Below, in pieces: positions 51,227 to 62,300 of a stretch of 64,000 nt of DNA. Source of the stretch: an unidentified eubacterium SCB49 (lineage in GTDB: Bacteria > Bacteroidota > Bacteroidia > Flavobacteriales > Flavobacteriaceae); the NCBI GenBank assembly GCA_000170815.1, contig ABCO01000001.1, positions 520,244 to 584,243 of the forward strand, written 5' to 3'. The notes beneath the pieces were generated by a model. The model had not been told where the DNA came from. It made no database searches and worked only from the letters and a program-made list of their open reading frames with translations. A program made the translations under genes and the position numbers. Each line of letters opens with the position of its first letter. Positions within the stretch are counted from its first letter, which is position 1.

Positions 51227-53872
51227 ATGAGCAAGCCAAAAAAAGTAACTCCTTTAATGAAACAGTATAATGCTATTAAGGCAAAATATCCTGATGCATT
51301 ATTATTATTTAGAGTAGGAGATTTTTATGAAACTTTTGGTGCAGATGCTGTAAAAGCAGCTGGAATTTTAAATATTACACTTACAGCAAGAAACAACGGA
51401 GGTGAACAAACAGAGCTTGCTGGTTTTCCACACCACTCTTTAAATACCTATTTGCCAAAATTAGTGATGGCAGGTTGTCGTGTAGCAATATGCGACCAAC
51501 TGGAAGATCCGAAAATGACAAAAACCATCGTTAAGCGAGGGGTAACCGAGCTTGTTACGCCTGGTGTAGCTTTAAACGATGACATCCTTCAGTCTAAATC
51601 AAACAATTTTCTTGCAGCTGTTCATTTTGGACCTTCGACAGGTTCAGGAACTCAAAAAAATCAGAGAATAGGGGTTGCATTTTTAGATATTTCTACCGGT
51701 GAGTTTTTAACTTCGGAAGGAAATGCAGAGTATATTGATAAGCTTTTGCAGAATTTTAACCCTAGCGAAGTGCTTTTTAGCAAACAAAAAAGAAAACTGT
51801 TTTCTGAAACCTTTGGAGATAATTTTCATGTATTTCACCTAGAAGATTGGGTGTTTCAGAAAGACTATACAGATGAGACATTAAACAAGCAGTTTAATAC
51901 AAAGAACCTTAAAGGGTTTGGGATAGATCATCTTGAACAAGGAATTATTGCTAGTGGAGCTGCTTTGCATTATTTAAGCGAAACGCAGCATAACAAGCTA
52001 GAGCATATTACCAGAATAGCACGTATTGCAGAAGACGAGTTTGTGTGGATGGATCGTTTTACGATTAGAAATTTAGAGCTGTATCATAGCAGTAATCAAA
52101 ATGCAGTCACCTTGCTTGATGTAATAGATAAAACGATTTCGCCAATGGGCGGTCGTATGTTAAAGAGGTGGATGGCTTTGCCACTTAAAAATGTAGAAAC
52201 TATTACCCGCCGTCATGAAGTAGTAAGCTATTTGTTACAAGAAAATCAGGTATTAGATAAAATTAAAACAAACATAAAGCGCATTGGCGATTTAGAACGA
52301 TTAATTTCTAAAGTGGCTACTGGTAAAATAAGTCCGCGTGAGGTGATTCAGCTGAAAAATTCTTTAGAAGCTGTTGTACCCGTCAAGAAAATTTCGGAAA
52401 CAAGTGAAAATGAGTCATTAAAAATATTGGGGTCACAATTGCAAGAATGCGAAGTGCTTCGTAATAAAATTAAGGCTACCATACATGAAGAAGCTCCAGT
52501 TAATATAGTAAAAGGAAATGCAATCGCTTCTGGATTTCATCCCGAACTTGATGAATTACGAGCAATTGCAACAGGTGGGAAGGAGTATTTAGATAAAATG
52601 CTTGCTAGAGAAACAGAAAGAACAGGCATTACTTCGTTAAAAATAGCGAGCAATAATGTGTTTGGGTATTATATAGAGGTACGAAATACGCATAAAGATA
52701 AGGTGCCAACAGAGTGGGTGCGTAAACAAACACTTGTAAATGCAGAGCGCTATATTACAGAAGAACTTAAAGAGTATGAGGCTAAAATACTGGGTGCCGA
52801 AGAAAAAATAGGCGCTTTAGAACAAGAGATTTTTGTAAAGTTGATACAATGGATGATACAGTTTATTGGTCCTGTACAACAAAATGCAAAACTTATAGCA
52901 GAGTTGGATTGCTTAGGTTCTTTTGCTACGCAAGCAGCAGATGCCAATTATGTACGTCCTTTATTTGATGAGACTACAGACCTTGATATTAAAGAGGGGC
53001 GTCATCCTGTAATAGAAAAGCAATTACCGCCAGATGCTCCTTTTATTAGTAACGATGTTTTTCTAGATCGTGAGCATCAGCAAATTATTATGATTACCGG
53101 GCCTAATATGAGTGGTAAAAGTGCCATTTTACGACAAACAGCCTTGATTGTTTTACTCGCTCAAATGGGTAGTTTTGTGCCTGCAGGTGCTTTGCGCATG
53201 GGCGTGGTAGATAAGATTTTTACTCGTGTGGGTGCGAGTGATAATATAAGTATGGGAGAGTCTACTTTTATGGTAGAAATGAATGAAACAGCAAGTATAC
53301 TCAATAATATAAGTGAACGAAGTCTTGTTTTGCTAGACGAAATAGGAAGAGGAACGAGTACTTATGACGGGATTTCTATCGCTTGGGCAATTAGCGAATA
53401 TTTACATGAACATCCAAGTCACGCAAAGGTGTTGTTTGCTACGCATTATCATGAGATTAATGAAATGACAGAAACCTTTAGTCGTATTAAAAACTATAAT
53501 GTTTCGGTAAAAGAGTTGGAGGATGATGTATTATTTCTTCGGAAATTGGTGCCGGGTGGTTCACAACATTCATTTGGAATTCACGTAGCAAAAATGGCTG
53601 GAATGCCGCAAGCTGTTTTAAATCGTGCCAATAAAATTTTAAAACGTTTAGAAAAATCTCATTCTTCTGAAGAATTGAGTGATAAAATGAAGCAGATTTC
53701 AGAAGAAGAACTACAACTTAGTTTTTTTAACCTTGATGATCCTCTTTTAGAAGAGTTGCGTGATGAGATTTCGGGTATTGATATTGACACGCTAACACCT
53801 GTTGAGGCTTTAATGAAGCTAAACGAAATGAAACGCATGTTACAAAGAAGCGCAAAAGTTAAAAAGGCTTAG
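51227..53872 (+). CDS. mutS: DNA mismatch repair protein MutS
   Basis: An 881-aa protein started at ATG 51227 ([20 protein letters not shown]). The frame is open to 51170 but family members start near VTPLMKQY. The mismatch-binding motif is [14 protein letters not shown] (Phe-x-Glu). Central clamp and lever domains follow. The ATPase has Walker [14 protein letters not shown], Walker [15 protein letters not shown], and FATHYHEI. The C-terminal stretch is helical. Oddity: about residues 136-143 (GPSTGSGTQ) derive from a dispersed REP-like repeat (see separate entry) in a loop between the mismatch-binding and connector domains. Confidence 0.96.
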   Translation: MSKPKKVTPLMKQYNAIKAKYPDALLLFRVGDFYETFGADAVKAAGILNITLTARNNGGEQTELAGFPHHSLNTYLPKLVMAGCRVAICDQLEDPKMTKTIVKRGVTELVTPGVALNDDILQSKSNNFLAAVHFGPSTGSGTQKNQRIGVAFLDISTGEFLTSEGNAEYIDKLLQNFNPSEVLFSKQKRKLFSETFGDNFHVFHLEDWVFQKDYTDETLNKQFNTKNLKGFGIDHLEQGIIASGAALHYLSETQHNKLEHITRIARIAEDEFVWMDRFTIRNLELYHSSNQNAVTLLDVIDKTISPMGGRMLKRWMALPLKNVETITRRHEVVSYLLQENQVLDKIKTNIKRIGDLERLISKVATGKISPREVIQLKNSLEAVVPVKKISETSENESLKILGSQLQECEVLRNKIKATIHEEAPVNIVKGNAIASGFHPELDELRAIATGGKEYLDKMLARETERTGITSLKIASNNVFGYYIEVRNTHKDKVPTEWVRKQTLVNAERYITEELKEYEAKILGAEEKIGALEQEIFVKLIQWMIQFIGPVQQNAKLIAELDCLGSFATQAADANYVRPLFDETTDLDIKEGRHPVIEKQLPPDAPFISNDVFLDREHQQIIMITGPNMSGKSAILRQTALIVLLAQMGSFVPAGALRMGVVDKIFTRVGASDNISMGESTFMVEMNETASILNNISERSLVLLDEIGRGTSTYDGISIAWAISEYLHEHPSHAKVLFATHYHEINEMTETFSRIKNYNVSVKELEDDVLFLRKLVPGGSQHSFGIHVAKMAGMPQAVLNRANKILKRLEKSHSSEELSDKMKQISEEELQLSFFNLDDPLLEELRDEISGIDIDTLTPVEALMKLNEMKRMLQRSAKVKKA
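51632..51653. repeat. REP-like dispersed repeat inside mutS
   Basis: The stretch includes TTCGACAGGTTCAGGAA. It resembles the short repeat with core TTCGACAGGCTCAG that I recall as scattered through many Flavobacteriaceae genomes, mostly between genes. Here it is in frame and encodes PSTGSGT. Only one copy is in this window. Confidence 0.5.
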
Positions 53873-53885
53873 TTTTTTTAAGGTA

Positions 53886-54557
53886 TTATCTAATTCGGTG
53901 TATTGAAAAATAACTACTGGCTTTAGATCCAGCTAAAGTAGATATGCCTACCAACCCACTCTCAACTTCAAAACTTAAAGTGTCTCCGGTTTCTAGTGCT
54001 ACTATGGTATCAATAGATCTACCGGGTGGTGTTACGTTTATTGTTCCTAATAAGATGACATCTATACCAATATTTGCAAAACTATTTCGATGAATAACAG
54101 TTCCATTTTTATTTAATCTAACACCAAAGTTTGTGTCTACATTAATATTTTTTTGAGTTATTTGAACTTTTACAACATAGATGCCGTCTTCCTTTGCTGT
54201 AAATGTATAGCTGGATGTGTCGAATTCATTGTTGAGATCAAATTCTTCAGTGTCAAAAGGTATTATCTTATTTCCGCCAAGGATGTTTATATCGATTTCG
54301 CTTGAGTTGTCAAAACTACCTTTTACAGCGCTTTTAAATTCTTCGTTAAAAATAGCAACAAGGGGTACTTTTTTTACTTCTTCAGTTGTTGTTACTAAAA
54401 TAGAATTTTTTGCAGAACTAAGATCAGCTTCATTTGCGATAGATCTAATGCTTAGGTTTCCATTAATGTCAAGTGTAGAATTTGGATCTGTTGTGTTAAT
54501 TCCTACTTGAGAATACAACCCATTTGTAAATATCAAAAAAAATAAAATATACTTCAT
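53886..54557 (-). CDS. Secreted protein with C1q/TNF-like beta domain
   Basis: A 223-aa protein with a signal peptide (MKYILFFLIFTNGLYSQ). An N-terminal VGINTTDPNSTLDINGNLSI segment follows, as at the start of many Bacteroidota tail-fibre-like surface proteins. The C-terminal ~130 residues have a jelly-roll pattern (TSSYTFTAKEDGIYVVKVQI, RNSFANIGIDVILLGTINV, ALETGDTLSFEVESG) like C1q/TNF folds. It may be a surface or adhesive protein; no ligand can be named. It faces mutS tail to tail, 13 bp apart. Confidence 0.75.
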   Translation of the reverse strand: MKYILFFLIFTNGLYSQVGINTTDPNSTLDINGNLSIRSIANEADLSSAKNSILVTTTEEVKKVPLVAIFNEEFKSAVKGSFDNSSEIDINILGGNKIIPFDTEEFDLNNEFDTSSYTFTAKEDGIYVVKVQITQKNINVDTNFGVRLNKNGTVIHRNSFANIGIDVILLGTINVTPPGRSIDTIVALETGDTLSFEVESGLVGISTLAGSKASSYFSIHRIR

Positions 54558-54759
54558 AACTTAAGTTGTTTATAATAGCTTTCATAAGTATATAAAGTTA
54601 AAGATAATATAGATAATAGTCTAATTTATTCGGCAAAATACATATTTATTCTTTTTTATGTTAATTCTTTGTCAAATATAAATTTTTAAGAAAACAGATT
54701 ACTGTACAAAAGCTTTTTTGCTAGGTAAGGTTTTGTGTTGAATATTGGGGTGAATCTGT

Positions 54760-55031
54760 TTATGTTCTGTATTTTTCAATGAGTTTCTCCATGATTTCTG
54801 GATACTTGACTAAGTTGTGGTAGTATTTTTTACGTGAGCTTCAATTGCTCTTGCAGTTTTGTAATCTATATGATCTACTTTATAAAAAAGGTTCCAGTCG
54901 TTGGCTCTAGCAGTAAAGCTGATATTGTAAGTGTGATTATTGTATTCTTTAGTTCTAGTTTCAAAATCGAGGCAGCTTCCTGAATAATACAAATCTGTAC
55001 TTTTTGAATATATAATATAGAAAGTAGCCAT
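54760..55031 (-). pseudogene. GIY-YIG endonuclease gene, copy 1 (frameshifted)
   Basis: Starts MATFYIIYSKSTDLYYSGS, the flavobacterial GIY-YIG pattern (YIIYS...YYSGS). The frame ends early at 54810 after 73 residues (AHVKNTTTT). The expected ending survives in another frame downstream (YYHNLVKYPEIMEKLIEKYRT, stop 54760-54762). Compared with copy 2, ~16 bases are missing in the A-rich tract after the AHVK codons. It is the left member of a tandem duplication (offset 385 bp). Confidence 0.8.
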
Positions 55032-55050
55032 GATACTATTAAATAAAAAA

Positions 55051-55075
55051 AGGTCGTCTAAATAATAGACGACCT
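55051..55075. terminator. Terminator hairpin, left duplicate
   Basis: AGGTCGTCTA-aataa-TAGACGACCT, flanked by A- and T-runs, so usable on either strand. It is an exact copy of the hairpin at 55436-55460 and was duplicated with the GIY-YIG gene. It is followed by a remnant of the tRNA-Leu 3' end (ACTGAAAACGGG) and then by GGGTAC...GTACCC, a second hairpin with a T-run (55091-55127). Confidence 0.8.
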
Positions 55076-55121
55076 TTTGTACTGAAAACGGGTACCGATA
55101 GCTATCTGTATGTACCCTTTT

Positions 55122-55416
55122 TTATTTTATGTTTTTGTACTGAATAATGAGTTTCTCCATGATTTCTGGATACTTGACTAATTTGTGGTAGTATTTTCTA
55201 CTTTTCATTTTTTTTTACGTGAGCTTCAATTGCTCTTGCAGTTTTGTAATCTATATGATCTACTTTGTAAAAAAGGTACCAGTCGTTTGCTCTAGCAGTA
55301 AAGCTGTTATTGTAAGTGTGATTATTGTGTTCTTTAATTCTAGTTTCAAAATCGAGGCAGCTTCCTGAATAATACAAATCTGTACTTTTTGAATATATGA
55401 TGTAGAAAGTAGCCAT
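55122..55416 (-). pseudogene. GIY-YIG endonuclease gene, copy 2 (frameshifted)
   Basis: Starts at ATG 55416 (MATFYIIYSKSTDLYYSGSC) and stops at 55198 after 72 residues, just past an A9 run (minus strand of 55208-55216). With eight A's the frame would go on as KKMKSRKYYHKLVKYPEIME to the stop at 55122, the usual GIY-YIG C-terminus in this group. So the gene is broken by one extra base, in the same tract where copy 1 is broken differently. The N-terminal catalytic part is still encoded in both. Confidence 0.8.
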
Positions 55417-55435
55417 GATACTATTAAATAAAAAA

Positions 55436-55460
55436 AGGTCGTCTAAATAATAGACGACCT
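55436..55460. terminator. Terminator hairpin of the tRNA transcript
   Basis: AGGTCGTCTA-aataa-TAGACGACCT with a T-run on the minus strand, five bases after the tRNA-Leu 3' end. It should end the tRNA-Gly/tRNA-Leu transcript. Confidence 0.85.
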
Positions 55461-55464
55461 TTTG

Positions 55465-55550
55465 TACTGAAGACGGGACTTGAACCCGTACGGACATTAC
55501 TGCCCACTGGATTTTAAGTCCAGCGTGTCTACCAATTCCACCACTTCAGC
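55465..55550 (-). tRNA. tRNA-Leu (anticodon UAA)
   Basis: An 86-nt cloverleaf with acceptor GCTGAAG paired to CTTCAGT and discriminator A. The D arm has GGTAGACACG. The anticodon stem CTGGA/TCCAG encloses CTTAAAA (anticodon TAA). A class-II variable arm follows, and the T arm has GGGTTCAAGTCCC. No CCA is encoded. Confidence 0.95.
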
Positions 55551-55671
55551 AGTTTGATCTGTATAATACAGAATCAATATTGGTATATTTTTATGTTCGA
55601 TACATTTTACAAATAACCGTAAGTTGCTTGCTTAGTATTTAGTTTGTATACTAAATAATGTACCGTTGCAG

Positions 55672-55744
55672 AGCGAAAAACGGGATTTGAACCCGCGACC
55701 TCCACCTTGGCAAGGTGGCGCTCTACCAGCTGAGCTATTTTCGC
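55672..55744 (-). tRNA. tRNA-Gly (anticodon GCC)
   Basis: A 73-nt cloverleaf with acceptor GCGAAAA/TTTTCGC, D arm GCTCAGCTGGTAGAGC, anticodon stem CCACC/GGTGG around TTGCCAA (anticodon GCC), and T arm GCGGGTTCAAATCCCGT. No CCA is encoded. It lies 121 bp upstream of tRNA-Leu on the same strand. A TAAATTTG on the minus strand at 55792-55785 is a likely -7 element. Confidence 0.95.
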
Positions 55745-56327
55745 GAATTTATAATTATGAACATTTCTCTTTTTCAAGAGTTGGCAAATTTAATACTTTT
55801 ATATGGATGATACACATAAAATTATTGTTTTTTTTTTAAAAATAATAATTTTAAAAAGTATAAGTATAATCTATGTTTAAATAATTACAATAATAGTTTC
55901 CTATCGAAAACAATGTGTTTTTAGTAAGCTTTAAGAGCTTTTCGGCTTAACACCTTGATAATAGGTAGGTCGGATGTTTTTAGGTTGTTAAACGTGCTTA
56001 TTTTAAGTATTTTGTTTTTTGTGTCTAATTGTTTTGTGATTTAAGGTTTTTCAGAAATGTTAAAAATAGTAATAGACAACTTCTTTTTTTTTGTCACTGT
56101 GTCGTTAATCTAAAATAAAGTTGCTTATGTCGAATTGTCGGTAATTTTTTATTTTATTTTTTTAACACCCTGTCTATAACAGTATATTTGTGATTTATTA
56201 GGAATGATTATATGTTTCTGATAACTAAACAAACTTATTTATCTGCTTTAGATTTTTCATTCCCCTCGAAAATAAAGCTTTTGTGAGCTTATTCACAATC
56301 AATTAGAAATTGCTTAAGCCAATTATT
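55745..56327. other. 583-bp intergenic region between tRNA-Gly and the giant adhesin gene
   Basis: Very AT-rich with no convincing open frame. It holds the tRNA promoter element near 55785-55792 on the minus strand and a TATATTTG -7-like element at 56183-56190 on the plus strand. I see no repeat or conserved RNA in the rest. Confidence 0.7.
56183..56190 (+). promoter_or_regulatory. -7 element (TATATTTG) of the giant surface-protein gene
   Basis: An exact match to TAnnTTTG, 138 bp before the start codon at 56328. There is no TTG at -33, so the promoter is only partly supported. Confidence 0.4.
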
Positions 56328-59300
56328 ATGAAAAAAAATTACTTGTTACTTTATTTTGCATTTTTGATGTTTTTTCAGGTGAAATCTCAAACTTATGGAG
56401 ATTTTCCTTATAATGAATCTTTTACAAGTGGTACCCAACCAAGTAATGTGACTTTATTAGCGACACCTCAAAATAATGTTAATAATGATGCTTCATTTTC
56501 AACAGAAGGGCTTTTTTTAACTTCTGATGCTTATAATAAATTTGGGGCAGTATATGTTAATGATAAAAAGTTTAGTTCAGGTAATGGTGTTCAAGTAGAA
56601 TTTGAGTTTTATCAATATGGAGGGACTGGTGCTGATGGTATTACATTCTTTTTGTTTGATGAAGCTGTTGGGGTTCCGAATATCGGTGCTTCGGGTGGTG
56701 CATTAGGGTATGCGTATCAACGTTCGTTAGGTGCGGTTGGAGATGTAACAAATAGATCTCAAGGTTTGTCTGGAGCTTATTTAGGTATAGGTCTGGATCA
56801 ATTTGGAAATTTCAAAAATCAAAGATTTACAAGTGGAGAAAGAAAAAATGGTATTTTGCATCCTACTGATGAAGCTGGGTATGCTGCTACTCTAAGCCAA
56901 GTAACTTTAAGAGGGGCTAGAGGAGTTGCTATTGATGATGCTATAGGATTGGGAGAAGGCTATACTGGATATCCTGTGCTAATTTCACAGTCTACAAGAT
57001 ATTATGGTGTAGGCTTCGGTAGTGCAACTTTAGATGTAACAGATGGGACTTATGATTTTGGAATAGGTTTACCTGATGCTTTTTACCTAGAGACTGATGG
57101 AATTGGCGTTGATGAGAATGATCCGGATTTTAGAAAATGTTTTATTGACTTGATCCCTAATGTAAATGGAGGGTTTAATATTACCGTTAAAATTCAACAT
57201 GGTACTACTGTTTCAACGGTTATAGATGATTTTTATTATCCAGAATCCTTAGTGTATACAGAAAATGCTAATCCTTATGCTTCAGACTATACAGATGGAT
57301 CAGGGTCGCCTGAAGGTGCTTCAACAACACATACTTTAGATGCTACTGTTCCAGATTTTTTTAGAATTGGTTTTGCAGCTTCAACAGGAGGGGCTACTAA
57401 TAATCATCTGATAAAGAATTTAAAAATCACACTCCCTTTCTCAGCAGAGGTAGAGCCAGATGCTATGGAATATTGTGGTAATGGTACAGCTGCTAGTGTT
57501 AACCCATTATTAAATGATATTGCTTATGATGCTTCACTTTCAGGCTTGAGTGCTAATATAGATGCTGCTTCTTTTCAGTTTGTTGATAATTCGGGAACAA
57601 GTTTAGGGCAATCTTATACTGTTACAGGCGAAGGAACTTGGTCTTTTGATGACTCTACGTCTTTAGTTGCGTTTTCACCTGTTTCAGGTTTTTATGGCGA
57701 ATCTTCAATAGATTATAATGTAAAAGGTCTATATTCTCCTTATGATGACGAAGCGTATAGAAGTTCAAATGGAACTATTACAGCTACATTTGGTACAGAT
57801 ACTGATAGCGATGGTGTTGCAGACGCTTGTGATTTAGACGATGATAACGATGGTATTTTAGATGAAATTGAAAATTCATGTGGACTATCATCAAAAGTAG
57901 ATATAAATGTTGTTTACTCAGAAGATTTTGGTACAGGTGCTGGGAGATATGAAGATTCATCTGTTTTAAATCATATTTTCTATAATGGTAACGCAGGTAT
58001 TTCAGATGGTTATTATGCAGTAGTAACGTCAAATACTAGTGGGTTAAAGTATTATAATAGTACAAATCTAACAGGGGATTTAGACTCAAATATTGATGAT
58101 ATAACTGGACCTGCTGGTGGTTCAACTGACGGAAGATATTTGTCTATTAATATGAATGGAAGTGGGAACTCTAGCTATACTGGCCCTAGTGTGTTTGAGT
58201 TTTATAGAAAGGAGAATTTACCAACAGAAATAGGACTTGATTATAGGTTTAGAGTCGATTTAGCAGGGTTGTGTGATAATTGTAATAATGTTCCTGTGTT
58301 TACATTGCAAATTCAAGATTCGAATGGTGATGTTTTGGCATCGGCTTCTTCAAGCTCTATAGGTGTTGCTAATGATGACATTTGGAGGCGTACTGTTCTT
58401 AATTTTGAAGCAACTACAACTAGTGTTGATATTGTGGTTATAAATTCCCAACCTAGCGGTTCTGCTGGGAATGATGTAGGAGTTGATAATATTGTTTTGG
58501 CCTCAATAGCTTGTGATACTGATCTTGATGGTATTCCAGATTATTTGGATACTGATAGTGATAATGATGGTTGTAATGATGTTTTAGAGTCTGGTGGGAC
58601 AGATTCTAATAATGATGGTGTTTTAGATGGGACTTCTATAGATCCTGTCACAGGCGTTGTGATTGGTGGAACTGGAGGTTATGATGGTTTAAATGGTACA
58701 GAAGTTGTCTCAGATGTTATTTCTTCTATAGCGATAACATCATCGCCAATCACTGGTTGTGTTGGTCAAGATATTACGTATACTGCCGAACCGACAGGGG
58801 TTCGTGTAACAGACTTTGGTGCAACAGGAAATACTGCAGATGATGATACTATAGCTATACCTGTCGGAGATTATACTTATGTGTGGTATTTAGGTGCAAG
58901 TACAACGCCATTAACAGATGTTGCGCCGTATTCTGGAACAGGAACAGCAAGTTTAACTGTGTCTAATGTGACAGAGGCAATGGCTGGAGATGAATATAGA
59001 GTAGAGATTACTACTGTAAATAATAGTTGCGTTTCAGAAGAAACAACAGCACCTTTAATTGTTGATATTGCAGACGCTGGAGCTGACAAAACAGTTTGTT
59101 CTTATGCTGATAGTGTGCAATTGGGTGTTCTGGATAATCCAGATTATACATACACTTGGGAAGGTGCAACAACAGCTGAAACAGCTTATTTGTCAGGTGC
59201 TAATAGTACGGGTCCGTTAACTGCAATGCCTACATTTGAGTATACAGGACCTGTAATTACTACGGCAGAAACTATAGAGTATACCCTTACAATATCTCGT

Positions 59301-62300
59301 GCTGGTGCTTGCTCATCAGTTGATACTGTCGTGGTTAATTTGATTCCTTCGCCATTAACTCCTGTATTGTTGGGTGGTGATCAAGAAGTATGTGAAGGTG
59401 AATTTATTTCGCTCTCAGTAAGTTTAGATAGTAATCAAATTATGCGTGTCTTTAAAGATGCTGCACTGACAACACCTGGAGTACCAGCAACAAGCACTAC
59501 GGGTGTATGGACTTCTACAGAGGCTTATCCTGTAGGAAGTGGTAATTTGTATGTGGTTTTACAAAATACGGTTAGCTTGTGTAGTTCGCCTGCATTAATC
59601 GTGCCTTATACAGTTAATGCACCACCGGCAACGCCTGTGGCAAGTGTTACGGAACATCCTACTTGTATTGTTGATGGTACAATTACTGTTACAGCGCCAC
59701 TTGGAGCTTATACATATAGTATAGATAATGGGGTTACATACCAATCAGGTGTAACTTTTACAGGCTTAGATTCTGGAACTTACAATGTGACAGTTAAAGA
59801 TGATACTACAGGTTGTACAGCTATTGGTGGAACACTTACGGTAAATCCAAAATCAACACTGCCTGTTGCACCAACTGCTACGGTAACTCACCAGCCTACG
59901 TGTGCAATACCGACAGGTGTTCTAGAGGTTACTGCACCTGTTGGTGGGACCCTAGAGTATAGTGTTGATGGGGTTACATATCAATCAAGCACTGTGTTTA
60001 GTGGGCTTGCGCCTGGTGTTTATCCAGTTACAGTAATTAATACCCTTACAGGGTGTGAAAGTCAAGCAACAGATGTTACAGTAGACCCAATAACAGCTCC
60101 GCCTGTTTCGCCTATAGCGACTTTAGAGGGTACTAGTTGCGATGCTCAGTTTATGGGAGCGATAACTGTTACTTCGCCTATTGGGACAAATTATACATAT
60201 AGTGTAGATGGAATAAATTACCAGTCGGATATTACATTTACTGTAATTCCTGATATTTATAATTTAACCGTTAAAGATGTTGTTACGGGTTGTGTAAGTT
60301 CAGCAACTGTAGTTGAGGTTGTTGATACTTGGCAAACACTTGATTGTGATGGAGATGGTGAGTCAAATGATACAGATCCAGATCCATTAGATCCTTGTGT
60401 AGAGACAGATAATAGTACTGCGCCACCAATGGTTGGTGATCCAAACTATGACGTATGGGCGGCTGTAGATTGTGATGGCGATGGAGAGACAAATGGAGAA
60501 GAGGTTGATAACGGAACAGATCCATTAGATCCTTGTGATGGTGGAGATCTTGCAAATGTAGACTTAACAGATACAGTTAGTGATTGGTATCTTGCTGATT
60601 GTGATGATGACGGTGTAATAAATGGAACAGAAGTGGATCCTGATATGGATGGTACAGCTGGTCCTGATAATACAGATCCAAACGATTCTTGTGATTACAA
60701 CGCAGAAGATATTACAGTAGCACAAACCGGAGATTGGTTAGTTGAAGATTGTGATGGCGATGGAGAGACAAATGGAGAAGAGGTTGATAATGGTACTGAC
60801 CCGTTAGATCCTTGTGACGGTGGAGATCTTGCTAATGTAGATTTAACAGATACAGATAGCGCTTGGTACTTAGCTGATTGTGATGGCGACGGTGTAATAA
60901 ATGGGACAGAAGTAGATCCAAATACAGATGGTACAGCTGGTTCAAATGATACAGATCCAAACGATCCTTGTGATTACAATGCAGAAGATATTACAGTAGC
61001 ACAAACCGGAGATTGGTTAGTTGCCGATTGTGATGGTGATGGAGTAAGTAATGAAGATGAGATTTCAGACGGAACAGATGTAAATGATCCTTGTGATTTT
61101 GTAACAGGGAGTATCACATTACCAGTAACAGCAATTACAGATTGTGATGGTGATGGAGAGACAAGCGATAAGGATCTAGATGATGCTGATCCTTGTGTAG
61201 GCGGAGATCTTGCAAATGTAGACTTAACAGATACAGATAGCGCTTGGTACTTAGCCGATTGTGATGGCGACGGTGTAACAAATGGAACAGAAGTAGATCC
61301 AAATTCTGATGGAGTTGCTGGACCAAATGATACAGATCCAAACGATCCTTGTGATTACAACGCAGAAGATATTACAGTAGCACAAACTGGAGATTGGTTA
61401 GCTGCCGATTGTGATGGTGATGGTGTAAGTAATGAAGATGAGACTTCAGATGGAACAGATGTAAATGATCCTTGTGATTTTGTAACAGGAAGTATCACAT
61501 TACCAGTAACGGCAATTACAGATTGTGATGGTGATGGAGAGACAAGTGATACAGATCTAGATGATGCTGATCCTTGTGTAGGCGGAGATCTTGCAAATGT
61601 AGACTTAACAGATACAGATAGCGCTTGGTACTTAGCCGATTGTGATGGTGACGGTGTAACAAATGGAACAGAAGTAGATCCGAATTCTGATGGAGTTGCT
61701 GGTCCAAATGATACAGATCCAAACGATCCTTGTGATTACAACGCAGAAGATATTACAGTAGCACAAACCGGAGATTGGTTAGCTGCCGATTGTGATGGTG
61801 ATGGTGTAAGCAATGGAGATGAGATAACAGATGGAACAGATGTAAATGATCCTTGTGATTTTGTAACAGGAAGTATCACATTACCAGTAACGGCAATTAC
61901 AGATTGTGATGGTGATGGAGAGACAAGTGATACAGATCTAGATGATGCTGATCCTTGTGTAGGCGGAGATCTTGCAAATGTAGACTTAACAGATACAGAT
62001 AGCGCTTGGTACTTAGCCGATTGTGATGGCGACGGTGTAACAAATGGAACAGAAGTAGATCCAAATTCTGATGGAATAGCTGGTCCAAATGATACAGATC
62101 CAAACGATCCTTGTGATTACAACGCAGAAGATATTACAGTAGCACAAACCGGAGATTGGTTAGCTGCCGATTGTGATGGTGATGGTGTAAGTAATGAAGA
62201 TGAGATTTCAGATGGTACAGATCCAAATGATCCTTGTGATTATTTAGAAGGAAGTATTACGGAGACACAAACTGGAGATTGGTTAGCTGCCGATTGTGAT

